Below, piece by piece: positions 1 through 10,892 of a DNA stretch of 64,000 bases. The DNA is taken from assembly GCA_003260075.1 (NCBI GenBank), contig QLIY01000941.1, forward strand, positions 1-64,000. Reading direction: 5' to 3'. The DNA is from Phallusia mammillata (lineage: Eukaryota; Chordata; Ascidiacea; Phlebobranchia; Ascidiidae). Position 1 is the stretch's first letter. Every line of letters begins with the position of its first letter. A program made the position numbers and the translations under genes. The notes beneath the pieces were generated by a model. It was not told the origin of the DNA, searched no databases, and saw nothing but the letters and a program-made list of their open reading frames with translations.

Positions 1-1432
1 AAGGTCATTCCAAAATGTTTCATAGAACTCGACAGGGTATCCGTCTGGACCCGGCGATTTGTTTCGGGGCATAGATTTAAGCGATGCGTATAACTCGGTT
101 TCGGAAATCGGCAACTCCCTATTTTCAAACTGAGATTAATTTAACGTTGGCAAATTAAGTTTTGAAAGGTGCGATGTCACCTCTGATGTTGTATAATGGG
201 AATCGGGCTGTTGGTAAAGATGTTCAAAAAATTTTACCAACTCATCTAAGATTACATTTTGGTCTGAGCAAGCGTTATTGTCTATCTGCAACTGATCGAT
301 CGATTTTTTCACCGCATGGCGTTTTTCCAGGTTTAAAAAATACTTCGAATTTCTTTCGCCCTTTTCTGCCCACTTCGCTCGACTTCTTACCATCACACCC
401 TTTGTTTGGGCCTCTATTAGAATGTCCAATTCAATTTTTAATTTGGTTAGTTTTTCTATTAAATCAGGATTACCTTGGGTTATTTCCTGTTCCAGTTTTT
501 CAATTTCGCTCTCCAACTTCCGCTGTTTAGCAAAGTTTTTTCGTTTGACTTTTATGCTGTATTTTATGGTTTCTCCACGAATTACGGCTTTCAAAGCATC
601 ACACCGAATATGCGGATTTGTGTCACATTGAGCGTTGTTTATCTTATAATCCTTAATTGTTTTTTGGATGATGGAAATAAACCTCTTATACGATAGTAAA
701 TTTGTGTTTAATTTCCAATATCCTTTACCTCTAGGAGTTTGCGAGGATTTCGGAGAGAATGATACGATCTTATGGTCTGATTTTACCTCCTGTACAATAT
801 CGGCAGACGTTACTTTGTTTTTTAGGTATTCCGAAAGCAGGAAGAAATCGATGCGGGTAGCTATCAAAGGGTTAAGTTGCACTCGCGAATTTTTTTTTGG
901 TGGTCGGATGCATCTTACGAAAAACGTCGCACAAAGTTTCCATATGTGAAAGAATACTCTTTCGTGAATTTCGGTTGGGTTTAGGGGGCCCGTGGCTTTT
1001 GTCCAAATTATCCTGCAGCGTTACATTAAAGTCACCGCCTATGATGAGATTTGATTTATCTTCCTCGCCTAGTTTCGCAAAAAGCGTGTCGAAAAAAACT
1101 GGGTTATCCTTGTTTGGCGCGTATAGATTGCAAAGTTTCAAGTCGTAGTTGTTGTATTCGAGGTCGATGAAAACGTACCTCCCTTCGGGGTCTACTTCTA
1201 CGACTTTGGGTGAGTGCAAAAAAAATTTTGTGAGCAGAATTGCCACACCTTTACTGCGGGTAGAGCCATGTGCCCAAACTATTTTGTTTCCCCATTCTAA
1301 TTCCCATGATTTTTCCTCATTAATTGAACAATGCGTTTCCTGGAGAAAAACGATATGAAATGCCTTCCTTTTAAGAAAGTGAAATATAGTTTTCCGNAGA
1401 CTGTTTGTGGCCTGTTTCTCCACAATATTCAC
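1..1432 (-). pseudogene. LINE ORF2 fragment (APE endonuclease and start of reverse transcriptase), broken
   Basis: Read on the minus strand, this encodes the N-terminal part of a non-LTR retrotransposon ORF2. An apurinic-type endonuclease comes first, with QETHC near 1335 and the GGDFN motif near 1040. A linker follows (RSRAKWAEKGERNSKYF near 360-410), a pattern usual in L1/Tx1-like elements. At the window edge comes the first reverse-transcriptase block (SPGPDGYP near 40-60). The rest of the RT lies outside the window. The copy is dead: an extra base in the T9 run at 890-898 shifts the frame, and TAA at 136-138 interrupts it. The single N at 1397 is a contig join. Clade assignment by eye is L1/Tx1-like; the broad LINE call is firm. 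Confidence 0.85.
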
Positions 1433-1748
1433 AAGTTATTGCTTGTCCATGACTTGTTACATAAAATTCATTGCCGTGTACTCAAATGTAGCTGGGTATG
1501 GGGTTTTTTTCTAGATCAACTTTGTTCATTGTAAGTATCCTCATACCAGGAAAAAGTCCTTCTTTGTCTTTTCTATGCACTATTTTATTCACTTTGCCAT
1601 AGTGCTCTTCCATGTTTTTAGCAATTAAGGCATTTGGAAACGGTATCAGGACCCATCCAACGCCTACATTAATCGTCTCGCTTTCATACAGCCTCGAGTT
1701 TTGAACATACGATACCTCCAGTAATTTCTTGTGAAGGTGGGGGGGGGG
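1402..1748 (-). repeat. Allelic duplicate of LINE ORF1 sequence plus G10 spacer
   Basis: 1402-1738 matches about 1884-2223 with a few substitutions. It is bounded by N (1397) and a run of ten G (1739-1748). It is read as an unmerged overlapping contig end. Confidence 0.8.
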
Positions 1749-2446
1749 CCACCTCCTTATCTAAAATCTGGGTTTGCAAGCGTGACCCATGCAGTTTCCT
1801 TATCTTGCGGCGCTGCTTGGGTTTTGTTGCGTTTCTGCCGGTTTTCTAACAGAGGAAAATCTTCTTTTCTTTTGGCACAAGCAGACTGTTTGTGGCCTGT
1901 TTCTCCACAATATTTACAAGTTATTGCTTGTCCATGATATGTTACATAAAATTCATTGCCGTGTACTCGAATGTAGCTGGGTATGGGGTTTTTTTCTAGA
2001 TCAACTTTGTTCATTGTAAGTATCCTCATACCAGGAAAAAGTCCTTCTTTGTCTTTTCTATGCACTATTTTATTCACTTTGCCATAGTGCTCTTCCATGT
2101 TTTTAGCAATTAAGGCATTTGGAAACGGTATCAGGACCCATCCAACGCCTACATTGATCGTATCGCCTTCATACAGCCTCGAGTTTTGAACATACGATAC
2201 CTCCACTAATTTCTTGTGAAGGTCCAAAACGTTTTCTCTTTTTGTGCAGGTTACATCCACAAGGGTGCCCTTCATTTTAGCTATTCCTACGATTTTTCTT
2301 AAAGGGAAGTTGATTTCCTTCATAAGGTTCCATAATTCTTCTCTTTTAAGCTGTTTCGTAGCTATAAAACTCAATCAGTTTGGTCTTTTTAGTGCACTCA
2401 TTGCACTGTCGGTTGCCGCCTGCGCATAACTTGGCTTTTTACTCAT
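1749..2446 (-). pseudogene. LINE ORF1 (gag-like, zinc knuckle), with an in-frame stop
   Basis: Minus-strand ORF1 of the same LINE. It starts at the ATG at 2446 (MSKKPSYAQAATDSAM), is interrupted by TGA at 2375-2377, then reads on in the same frame to about 1757. A CCHC zinc knuckle, CKYCGETGHKQSAC, lies near 1865-1910. This fits a nucleic-acid-binding ORF1 protein of Tx1/L1-type elements. The downstream 1402-1738 block repeats the 3' half of this ORF as a second, slightly different copy joined by a G spacer (1739-1748), so it is an assembly duplicate and not a second gene. Confidence 0.75.
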
Positions 2447-2449
2447 AGC

Positions 2450-3785
2450 TCCTTCCTCCATGAGCGCCAGACACGTCCTTTTTATTTATTTTTTAATGTT
2501 TTTTTACAGGGTAAACGCCTATGTTCCGTTGCGCCACCCAGCGGAAATTTGCTACTGTCAGTTCTTACGTCAGTAGCTCTACCAACAATTGTACGTGGAC
2601 ATGTTGTGTTTTTATGTATTATTGTGCAAGCGCTTTCACAAAAGCCATGTACCTAGTACCTACTTATTACATTCAGTGTTGTTGTGGTCTAGATTTTGAA
2701 TCACCACGAAAATGTTTAAACCAAGTACTAAACTATTTTTAAACTGATTGCTTTTTCCGCTGCGCGATTACAGAAGATAAAACAAATTGTTTTGAATCAG
2801 TTCAGGGGGGGGGGAAAATTTTTTTTTAACTGATTGCTTGTTATTTCCCGCTGCGCGATTACAGAAGATAAAACAAATTGTTTTGAATCAGTTCAGTAGT
2901 CTTCACAGGAACAGAACGTTTAGCAATAGCAAAACTGCAAATTAAAGAAGGGTCAAAAATAACGTCGTGTAAACGAAATAGATGCGACAATGTAATTGGG
3001 CAAATGTTTTGCGCTTGATAACAAACACAATAGAGTTTTTTTTACAACGGTTCAAGTTTTTTTGTTCATATTTTCACTTCGACTGAAACGAGCAAGCGGG
3101 AAATCTCAAAACCACATCTGAATTCTGAACAAAAAATACGATTAACTTTTTGTTCGTCATCAATTGTATACCATTTTTATCCAACTAAAGTACTGAAGCA
3201 ATGTTTATTTATCTATTAAACAATTAAACATATAAAAGCTGTAAGTCAATACATGATAAATAAGCTGAGCGTTATAGGTGACATGAAATTAACCTAGTTA
3301 CAACACAATACACATGTATTGTCCTCAACAAGTAAAAACCGAAAACAATGAAGTGATTAGTGATAGATATGAGTATTTTTGTAAATTGTAACAGTGAGGT
3401 CCTTGCAACGGTGGGGGGGGGGGCAGTTACAACACAATACACATGTATTGTCCTCAACAAGTAAAAACCCAAAACAATGAAGTGATTAGTGATGGATATG
3501 AGTATTTTTGTAAATTGTAACAGTGAGGTCCTTGCAACGGTGTAGCAGCAATTTTATAGGTACTGGAGCTCTCGTGGGCACGGAAATATTTATTTTAAAC
3601 ATCAATCTATGTATGTAGCACGATGAACTGCATGTCACTGCTTCACCAATGCTATAGAACATTATTTACTTTTCTCAGAAATGTAGCCGAGCAAACCTAA
3701 AGGTTATACATTGGGCCACTGCACTATTGTGTGGCATTTTTACTGTTGACAATTGCTTGTGAATTAAAGTATAAAATCATACCTG
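2450..3785. other. Intergenic, two assembly-duplicated blocks, no gene seen
   Basis: No convincing exon. About 2745-2804 is repeated at about 2830-2895 across the spacer 2805-2814. About 3297-3412 is repeated at about 3424-3540 across 3413-3423. The rest is AT-rich and featureless by eye. The 5' end of the M18BP1-like gene may reach into its right part. Confidence 0.6.
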
Positions 3786-6408
3786 ATGTCAGCGCATCAA
3801 TTTTCCATGCATTCTTCTTCCCCCAAAACAGCTGTTGAGTTAATCAGCTGGTCAATTTATCCTGTTCTTGGAGACCAGGCAATAAAAGTGGTTGGGTGTT
3901 TAAAAGAAAGTGGTCACAAAAAAGCAAGTGGAGTAATAACTAATAGAGTACGTTTTTTCTATTTTATTTGTTACGCATGATATCAACTGGAAAAATAGCA
4001 CCAGTACTATTCTGACACTGCAGAAATATTAGACACTTCATTTTGTAATAACATGTAACACCTATTACAGGTCAATGCAAGATGTGTTTCAAGCAAAAGT
4101 GGAACTACATACAAGTTAGTGGGACCAATTTGTGATCACAACAGTCTACCTTCATGGCTGGTAAAAGATTTTTGCCGTGGTTTTCCAACCCATTGGAAAG
4201 TTTGTGTACAGAAGTATTTGGAATGGTTGGAATCTGTTCAAAGTGATACAGATACAGAAATTGAAGCTAATGGTAAGAGTTGATAATTACTTAAACTAAA
4301 TTAAATGTATATGTGCATGAAAAAGTAATGCTTACTTTTGTTTTTTTCTCAAGATCATGACAACGAGCTGACAATCAAACACAACATTTTTAAATGGGCT
4401 ATACATGTTCGAGAAAGTCAGTTGTATGTTGAAGGATTTGTACTATCTGAAAATGGTGTGCCCCAATTATACCGAACAAGTGCAGTAGATGAGGCTGTCA
4501 ACAAACGCCTTTTAAGAACCATCACTGGAAGTTTTTACACTCTTAAAGGCCCAATTTGTTTGGAATCTACAATGCAAGCCAACGTACCATCTTTTGTAGC
4601 ACATAAGTTTGATAATGGTTTTCCTGAAAACTGGAAGCAGTGGATACCAATAATGACAAGGGCCACAGAGGTTGAAAGTGAAAGTTTTCACGGTATTTCT
4701 GATGAAGAAAATGATACCACATCTGTGTGGTCACGTGAGATGAAGCATAAGAAAAGAACAGTGGTACCACAATTGGAATGGGATTCTTTTACAAGCACCA
4801 ACACTGATTCCACTTTAAATGTCAGTGACTTAAGCACTGATGTTCAGATCACAGACACAGTCAAATCCAATCGGCTTGTAAGCAAAACAGCAAAGAATGA
4901 CATTGGTATTGCCAGATTGTCTGTTGAGAATAAGGATATGCCATATGGTGATGAATTTGAGACCCCAACAAACATAAAAACAAAGTTAACAAACAACAAC
5001 ACATTTTCAACTGTAAAGAAAAGTAAGCTTGTGAACAAGTATGATGATTTGGTTAAATGCACAGTGCTACGTTCAGGAAAAAGATTACAACCACCAGATG
5101 ATCATCTGTCTTCTGTATGTGATGATGTGTGTACATCTGGCTTGCATAGACAGTGTGAGGTGGACCAGTTATTGTCATCACCCCCAAAATGCTTTACCAA
5201 GAAGCATAGCTCAGAACCAAAATGTGTGAAAAGACTTCCGACATCTATACACACACCTGACAAGAACTCTAAGTGCAATATGGCATGTAAGGTGGTTCTT
5301 ACTCCGTTGCCACCAAAACACCAAATAAACACCAAGGCAACCAAGATTATAGAAGAAAAACGATTAGAAGCAACCACACAAAAAGAAACAGTTTCAGATT
5401 CCAAACATTGTTTACGGAAGAGAAAAGAACCTACCAAAAAATCTTCTAATGAGGGAAAGATGGATGAAACAAATACTACTGTGGCAAAAAAAGATTCAAT
5501 AAATACCAAAAAAGCAAAACCAAAAAACAAACGGATTTCCAAACTAAAAGCAAATGAGGCAAAAACTAAACAAAAACCACCAAAGAAGAAAACGAAGCCT
5601 AATGATACTGTTTCAAAACACAAAGAATCTTCTTCCCATAGTTTAGATTCACAAGAAAAACCATCGACAAAGAAACCGAAAAAGAAACGAAGTAAAAGTG
5701 TTAGGGGGGGGGGGGAAACCCAAAGAATCTTCTTCCCATAGTTTAGATTCACAAGGAAAACCATCGACAAAGAAACCGAAAAAGAAACGAAGTAAAAGTG
5801 TTAGTTTGGATGAATCTGCACCAAAGCGTCTTGCACAAAACTTGGAAACCAAGGGGCAAAATGTGACAAACAAAGAAAACGAAACACAAGTGACAAAAGT
5901 TACAGCCAAGAAAGGAACCCTTAAACATAGACGTCAAGTAAAACAGGTTTTGGGTGCCTTAAATGTCGGCCCACATACAACTGATATATTTTCTGATCGA
6001 ACTAAATCAGAGATGTTGAACAGTAATGTTGGTTTTTCTGACATAAATGTTGGAATGTTTGATGCTGCTGTTACACCTTCCACCAAGTTTTCATACAATT
6101 TTACAACTCCAAGTTGGTTTAAGACTCCAGTTGTTGGTGATACCACTGATAGTCTCATGCATAGCAAAACACCTGCCCATCTGTCTTGTGAACCCTTTAC
6201 TCAGGACACAAAATCTATGGATGCCACTGACAAAATCATTGTGAATGTCCAGAAGTTGAAGAAAAAAAAGAATCAAAAAACTAAAATACACAAAACCCCA
6301 AATAGACATAAAAAGAAATTGCATGTAACTCAACCCTTCGCTTCACTTTTTAATAAGTCAAAAGACTCAATTCATTCAAGTGATGATGAATACTTTAGTG
6401 ACAGTTAA
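3786..6408 (+). CDS. M18BP1/KNL2-like centromere protein with two SANTA domains
   Basis: Three exons with matching phases: 3786-3947, 4071-4272 and 4354-6408. Removing the 100-base spacer artefact in exon 3 gives about 772 residues. Exons 1-2 encode one SANTA domain (WSIYP, then YKLVGPI, GFPTHWK). Exon 3 opens with a second (WAIHV, YVEGF, FYTLKGPI, GFPENWK). A long Lys/Ser/Thr-rich tail follows, with several SP/TP sites and many KKPKKKR-like basic patches. In other animals SANTA proteins are Mis18-binding proteins that load CENP-A at centromeres, so nuclear/centromeric action is inferred from the family. No SANT/Myb domain is visible. LRSGKRLQPP near 5070 only faintly recalls a CENP-C-like motif. 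The start is the first ATG before the first domain; a further 5' exon is possible. Confidence 0.8.
5621..5803 (+). repeat. Allelic duplicate with G12 spacer inside the M18BP1-like exon 3
   Basis: 5621-5703 recurs at 5721-5803, exactly 100 bases later, across the G run 5704-5715. The offset of 100 (1 mod 3) explains why the reading frame appears broken here. Deleting one copy and the spacer restores a single continuous frame from 4354 to the TAA ending at 6408. Confidence 0.9.
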
Positions 6409-7141
6409 TTGTTTTAAGGCACTTTTATTTTAATTTGTTGTAATAATTAAAACTGATTTTTATTTTCACAATTAAAAATTCACTTTTGTTGTGTTTTACA
6501 ATGAAAATTTTTAAACAATTTGTGGTTGTTAATAATGAGTGTAATTGCTTGCATGTGTCATTTGGTGAAATTGAAATCAAAAATTTAATGAGAAGCTCTG
6601 CAAAAAATATTTGTTCAGATGTAATAAAAACACTTGTATACGCCACGGCAAAGTTCGTTGTAGTTCATTTACCTTTTTAAACTTCAGGCAATCTCTTCCA
6701 CACAAATTTAATTGTTTTTTTAAACGTTAATAATTATTTCCTTACAAATATCATGTCCGCTAGATGGTGCACGCAAGTCACAACATTTTGATCGAGACGT
6801 GCACTTGTGGAAGCATGACTTCACACTGGCTTTAGGTAACAGGTTAAAAGGACGTTGCAGGGGTAGGAGCTGATACGAATGTGGCTTATGCGTAACAGTT
6901 GCGTTAAGAAGGTTTTTTTTCTCATCATTGTTTTCAACGGAAACGGAAAAGCGTAAAATTTCAACAACCCATCATGTGTTTTGTTTATATTATTAGGTTT
7001 TGTCGATTATCTTCAGTTTATTCCTAATACGATAGTAGGTGCAAGTGTTGGTTGGTTGGTTCTAATTATTTCGGTGTTTTTTGCATGAAATCGTTTATCA
7101 GCAAATTTAGGATATAATTTAGTTTTGTACATTTAGACATT
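6409..7141. other. Intergenic between M18BP1-like gene and MICOS10
   Basis: Holds the 3' UTR of the upstream gene (possible ATTAAA-type poly(A) signals near 6445-6475) and the presumed promoter of MICOS10. No other exon recognised. Confidence 0.5.
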
Positions 7142-8039
7142 ATGTCAAACTTACCAAGTGTTGGTAAGGAAAATGAATATGGAAAAAATATTGACAAGTG
7201 TATCACTGATCTTGCAATAAAAGTTGGTAAGTTGAAATCACATTTTAATGTTAGAATACACCGCTTTTATATTTAAGTATGGTTTGCTAACATAAGGGCA
7301 AACTGTAAACATTATTACATATGCCCCTTGTAAACCTGACTTAAATATGGTACTTAAATATATTGCAATTCAAGCTTGTTTTTACAGGTACTGGTGTCAT
7401 TGTTGGAGGTGTATTTTCTTTACTTTTTAGGAGTAAGTATCTGACAATATGTTTTTGTGTTTGTACGCTATTCAAGCTATCATAAGTATATTGACCATAC
7501 ATATATCTGGTTAATAGCAAATCTAATTGCCAAGTTTTTTTTCTAATCCTAAATAAGCTGGAGTTTGTGAAGCGATTAACAAATTTTGTATGTATGCACA
7601 AAAAAGATAACTAGTAAAATATGCAATTTAATATTTTCACCATGGATGTGCACTACCATAGGGGAAAATTTATAATAAAATTCACAGTAATGTTGCTGAC
7701 CTGACATACTTGTACATAGGAAAGGCATGGCCAATGACTCTTGGTGGTGGAATAGGTTTGGGAATGTTCTACTCAAACTGTGAAAACCGGTTTCGATCAC
7801 ATTATGTAGACGGCTTCCGACTTAAACCTAAGGTTTGTTTGGTACTTTATGTAAATCCATTCTATATGGATTTAACTAAGTTAATGATTACTGTATCTAT
7901 TTAACTTCTGTTTGTTTAATTTTAGCCAAACCAACCTCCTTCAGTTGAAGAAATACCTGATGTCGTTGAAATAGTGCAACAGTCAACTGATACACCATCT
8001 AATAGTTCACAGGAAACCACATCAGAACCAAAATCTTAG
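7142..8039 (+). CDS. MICOS10: MICOS complex subunit Mic10
   Basis: Four exons with consistent phases: 7142-7226, 7388-7432, 7720-7832 and 7926-8039, giving 118 residues. The family's hallmarks are present: an N-terminal KCITDLAIKVG segment, a first membrane helix TGVIVGGVFSLLF followed by basic RRKAWP, and a second helix with the glycine series LGGGIGLGMFYSNC. Mic10 oligomerises through these glycines in the inner mitochondrial membrane and bends it at crista junctions. The C-terminal tail, rich in Ser, Thr, Glu and Pro, is longer than the very short vertebrate tail. Vertebrate Mic10 is about 78 residues, so the extra 40 residues are the only oddity. The next gene downstream is PABIR. Confidence 0.92.
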
Positions 8040-8902
8040 AAACATGCAAAATTGAAAACATACTAGCAAATTTTACCAGAAACATATATCTACACTCTTT
8101 TGCTATCCAAATCACCATTATTTGCATGGTTGCTTAAGGACATGAAACATCATGCTGTTTACTTAAAATACTTTTACTAAAGTGTAAGTTAAATGCATGT
8201 TGATAAACTTTTATTTATTGTTTGTGCTTTTGTGTGTGGTTGTGTGTCTTAATTTATTATCACACAAAACATAAAAAATGGTTAGCTTTATATTGCAACC
8301 AATTTTGTTGATTATTTTCTGAAGTAACAATGATGTTTTGCGTTTTTCTTTGCCTCTTTGGACGTTTTAAACAATCATTCCCCTAAATTGAAAAAAAAAA
8401 GAAGTTTTTTAGGCTTTTTGGAAAGCGACTGTGTACGTTGAAATGCACTGTGCTACATACAGTGTTGTATGTGTAAAGTCAGTTTGTGACTCCTGCAGTT
8501 AAGAAACCAATGCAACGTTCGCTTTACAAACTGCAAGTACATTCGTCTTCGCTGATACTTGTAGGCGTTGATAAGAGTGCAGCAAATATTGTTTTTATCA
8601 GTAGTTATAAACCACGGGCAATATCAAGCGAAATTAGCGCGTGCATTTGGTTAGGGCTCAACATTTTTGTGAAACAACACCTTTTTGGGAGCGGTCCATG
8701 AGAAATCGAACTTTTGGAAGGCCAAGGTATAAAATCAATCACAAAATTTGCTCCACCTAAATAAAAGGATGGAAGATTGGTATGTGTAGGCCTTGATGTT
8801 CGTGCTTTAGTTTTACGGTTATCGTGTTTGTTAAACATCTTTTTAGGAATAAAGTTTTTTTTTTTTTTTTCACGGGGTTCGAACCCAGGACTCTCCCGGG
8901 GA
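8040..8902. other. Intergenic, ends at a contig join
   Basis: No exon recognised. The right end (8868-8901) repeats 10259-10292 almost exactly, so this contig really continues into the sequence starting near 10259 and not into the next base shown. Confidence 0.6.
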
Positions 8903-8914
8903 GGGGGGGGGGGG

Positions 8915-10229
8915 CCCTGTATAGTGTTCAAGAAACGCGTATTTTACAGAACTAATACTAACCCGCAATGTACAAACTCACAAAAACAGGAAAAAAAACT
9001 TGTTGCCATTTACAGTTTCATACTTACTCAACATCATTCAGAACTGGAGCACTGTTGCATCTTTTCAGTATGTTGCTGTTTAGATCATCTTCATCACTCA
9101 GCAATGGCCGTTGGTTAGCAATGTTGCTGAATGCAGAGGAAGGTGATTTACTTGGAAACACAAGAGATCTTCGCGATTCTGCAATATTTATTTTTGAGTC
9201 ATCTCTGTCAGCACTTAGTTTGCGTGATTTTGTACCATTTTCTTGTGATGGCCTTCGATGCAAAATAGTGTGGGTAGGGCAAGAAAATGGCGCTTTTATG
9301 GGCTTGGGTGACCTTATGGACCAAGCACCAGTTTGGGAAATGTTTGATCGGTTTCTTCCGTCCGAAGCAACATCATTAGTGATGAAATTAAACAAGTGTG
9401 ATTTGTTTGTTTTTTCATCACCAATGCTTGTCTTGATATTTTGCTGTGCTGGACTGCTACTCCAAGTATTAAAGTTGTTGTTTCCATTTAGTTGAATAGT
9501 CTTTACATCAGCAGTCTTTGCCACAACTTCTGTCTTTTCCGACTTGACACATGCAACAATAGACTCCTCTGCTTCCATAACTTCAGAGGCCATCTCACAC
9601 TAAATATACGAAGTGCTTGAGAATTGTTTTCCTCTATTACAAGGGGTCTTACTCTTATACAAGTCTGTACAGTAACATAAAGTAATTTTGATGATTTTTT
9701 TAGAATACCCCTTAATGTAACTACACAAATTATGTTATATTTAGTAATTTTGTACTCAATTATGGTAAATAACCTTATGACCAAATCAGTTAGATATTGG
9801 TAGTTTACTTTAAAGTTAATAAACATTTAGTCATTGCTGTTCTTACCCCACTTCCTAGACTCAGTGACTTAACACAGCTACAGTTCAAGCAAATAACCAA
9901 TTAACTGAAAGCTTTTCCACTGTTTTAAGTCCTTGTTATATAAGGGCTTCAAACGTTCTCATGTCTAGGCGACAGGGGGGGGGGCAACTGTAAAAACTTT
10001 TCCACTGTTTCAAGTCCTTGTTATATAAGGGCTTCAAACGTTCTCATGTCTAGGCGACAGTGACTGACTTGACCAGTATCAGCAAAAAGTTAAATGCCTG
10101 CATTACATGGTGGAGCTACTAACAGTCTAACACTAACACCATACGTTTCGCCTGATCCAAAAGTGCCTAATTTTCGATATGTGGCGTAAAGAGCTGAATT
10201 ATTTATTTAGCGGCTATAAATGGGTTGGT
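8915..10229 (-). other. Contig block placed in the wrong orientation and order
   Basis: Block between the G spacer (8903-8914) and N (10230). It carries PABIR exon 1 on the minus strand, while all other PABIR exons are on the plus strand at 10893 and beyond. Its right end (about 10113-10229) is the reverse complement of about 10640-10755 and ends in the same 9-base target duplication (ATGTAATGC) that precedes the element start at 10485. Reverse-complemented and moved after 10758, the block makes gene, transposon and overlaps all continuous. An internal allelic duplicate (about 9908-9974 and 9993-10062) flanks the spacer 9975-9984. Confidence 0.85.
9028..9593 (-). CDS. PABIR (FAM122) first coding exon, on the inverted block
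   Basis: ATG at 9593 (MASEVMEAEESIV) and 188 codons plus two bases, ending at a GTAAGT donor (9027 downward). The end of the exon, LKRCNSAPVLNDVE, matches the conserved LRRSSSAPLIHG-type start of vertebrate FAM122/PABIR proteins. Spliced to the exon at 10893 the frame is kept and the conserved block continues. The preceding 170 or so residues are a Ser/Asn-rich extension that vertebrate members lack. Without splicing, the frame stops 2 bases into the intron (TAA 9024-9026). As shown, the exon points away from the rest of its gene. Confidence 0.8.
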
Positions 10230-10231
10230 NT

Positions 10232-10376
10232 CTGGGTTGGCCTTTTAATTAACAAGGTTTTTCACGGGGTTCGAACCCAGGACTCTCCCGGGGACGAATC
10301 CCGATCAGGGTTTTTATGTCTGTATATGGGTCAGGCGCGCCAGACCGTTCGGCCAAGTTCCTGCCCAGGAATGAAG
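10232..10376 (-). repeat. tRNA-Leu-like SINE or pseudogene
   Basis: On the minus strand there is an A-box-like TGGCCGAACGGTCTGG and, about 70 bases on, a B box GGGTTCGAACC followed by CCCGTG. The spacing suits a long-variable-arm (Leu-type) tRNA, but the acceptor stem does not close. The 3' flank TTTTAATTAACAAGG also occurs near 16910, which points to a dispersed repeat. Confidence 0.5.
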
Positions 10377-10484
10377 TTTTTCCTTTTTATAATATATTTT
10401 GTGACGAACGAATAGGGTAGTGGTTGGAATTTATCAGTTTATACACCACTAGATGGCGCACGTGTTTAAGCAACCGATGTAATG

Positions 10485-10755
10485 CGGTAGAGCTACTAAC
10501 TAACACCATACGTTTCGCCTGATCCAAAAGTGTTTAACGGTTAGGACTATTAGGGTTGGGGTAAGGTATTAGCACTTAAAATTCAATAAAACTAACCCAA
10601 AAAATTAGTTACTAATGTAAAAGGTTTATGTAAATATTTCCCAAACCAACCCATTTATAGCCGCTAAATAAATAATTCAGCTCTTTACGCCACCTATCGA
10701 AAATTAGGCACTTTTGGATCAGGCGAAACGTATGGTGTTAGTAGCTCTACCGACT
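10485..10755. mobile_element. Foldback/MULE-like MITE (GGTAGAGCTACTAAC family)
   Basis: Ends are GGTAGAGCTACTAAC and its complement, with a further inverted stretch covering CACCATACGTTTCGCCTGA, in all nearly 50 bases. The left flank is ATGTAATGC. The matching 9-base duplication is found beyond the other end on the inverted block (near 10104-10112, as GCATTACAT). A second family member is at 48030-49282. Confidence 0.7.
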
Positions 10756-10892
10756 AACNGGTATGTTCACAAGTTCAATGACGAATATAAAATCCCAAAT
10801 AGGCATCAAATTCGACTTGCTTTACTATTCAAACGTTTTAGAAATGATTACTGATGATCATGGTGTTTCAATGATACGTGTTTATTTTGTAG

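Noticed and set aside
3290-3540. Tandem duplications at many sites taken as real repeats or CRISPR-like arrays
   Set aside because: Each is a pair separated by a G spacer with allelic-level differences and no further units; this is an assembly effect.
5102-5937. Long minus-strand Phe/Leu-rich frames opposite the M18BP1-like exon
   Set aside because: They are the antisense of a Lys/Ser-rich coding exon, which naturally reads as Phe/Leu-rich.
8777-9118. Plus-strand open frames over PABIR exon 1
   Set aside because: They are antisense to the exon that has homology and splice signals, and cross a contig join.
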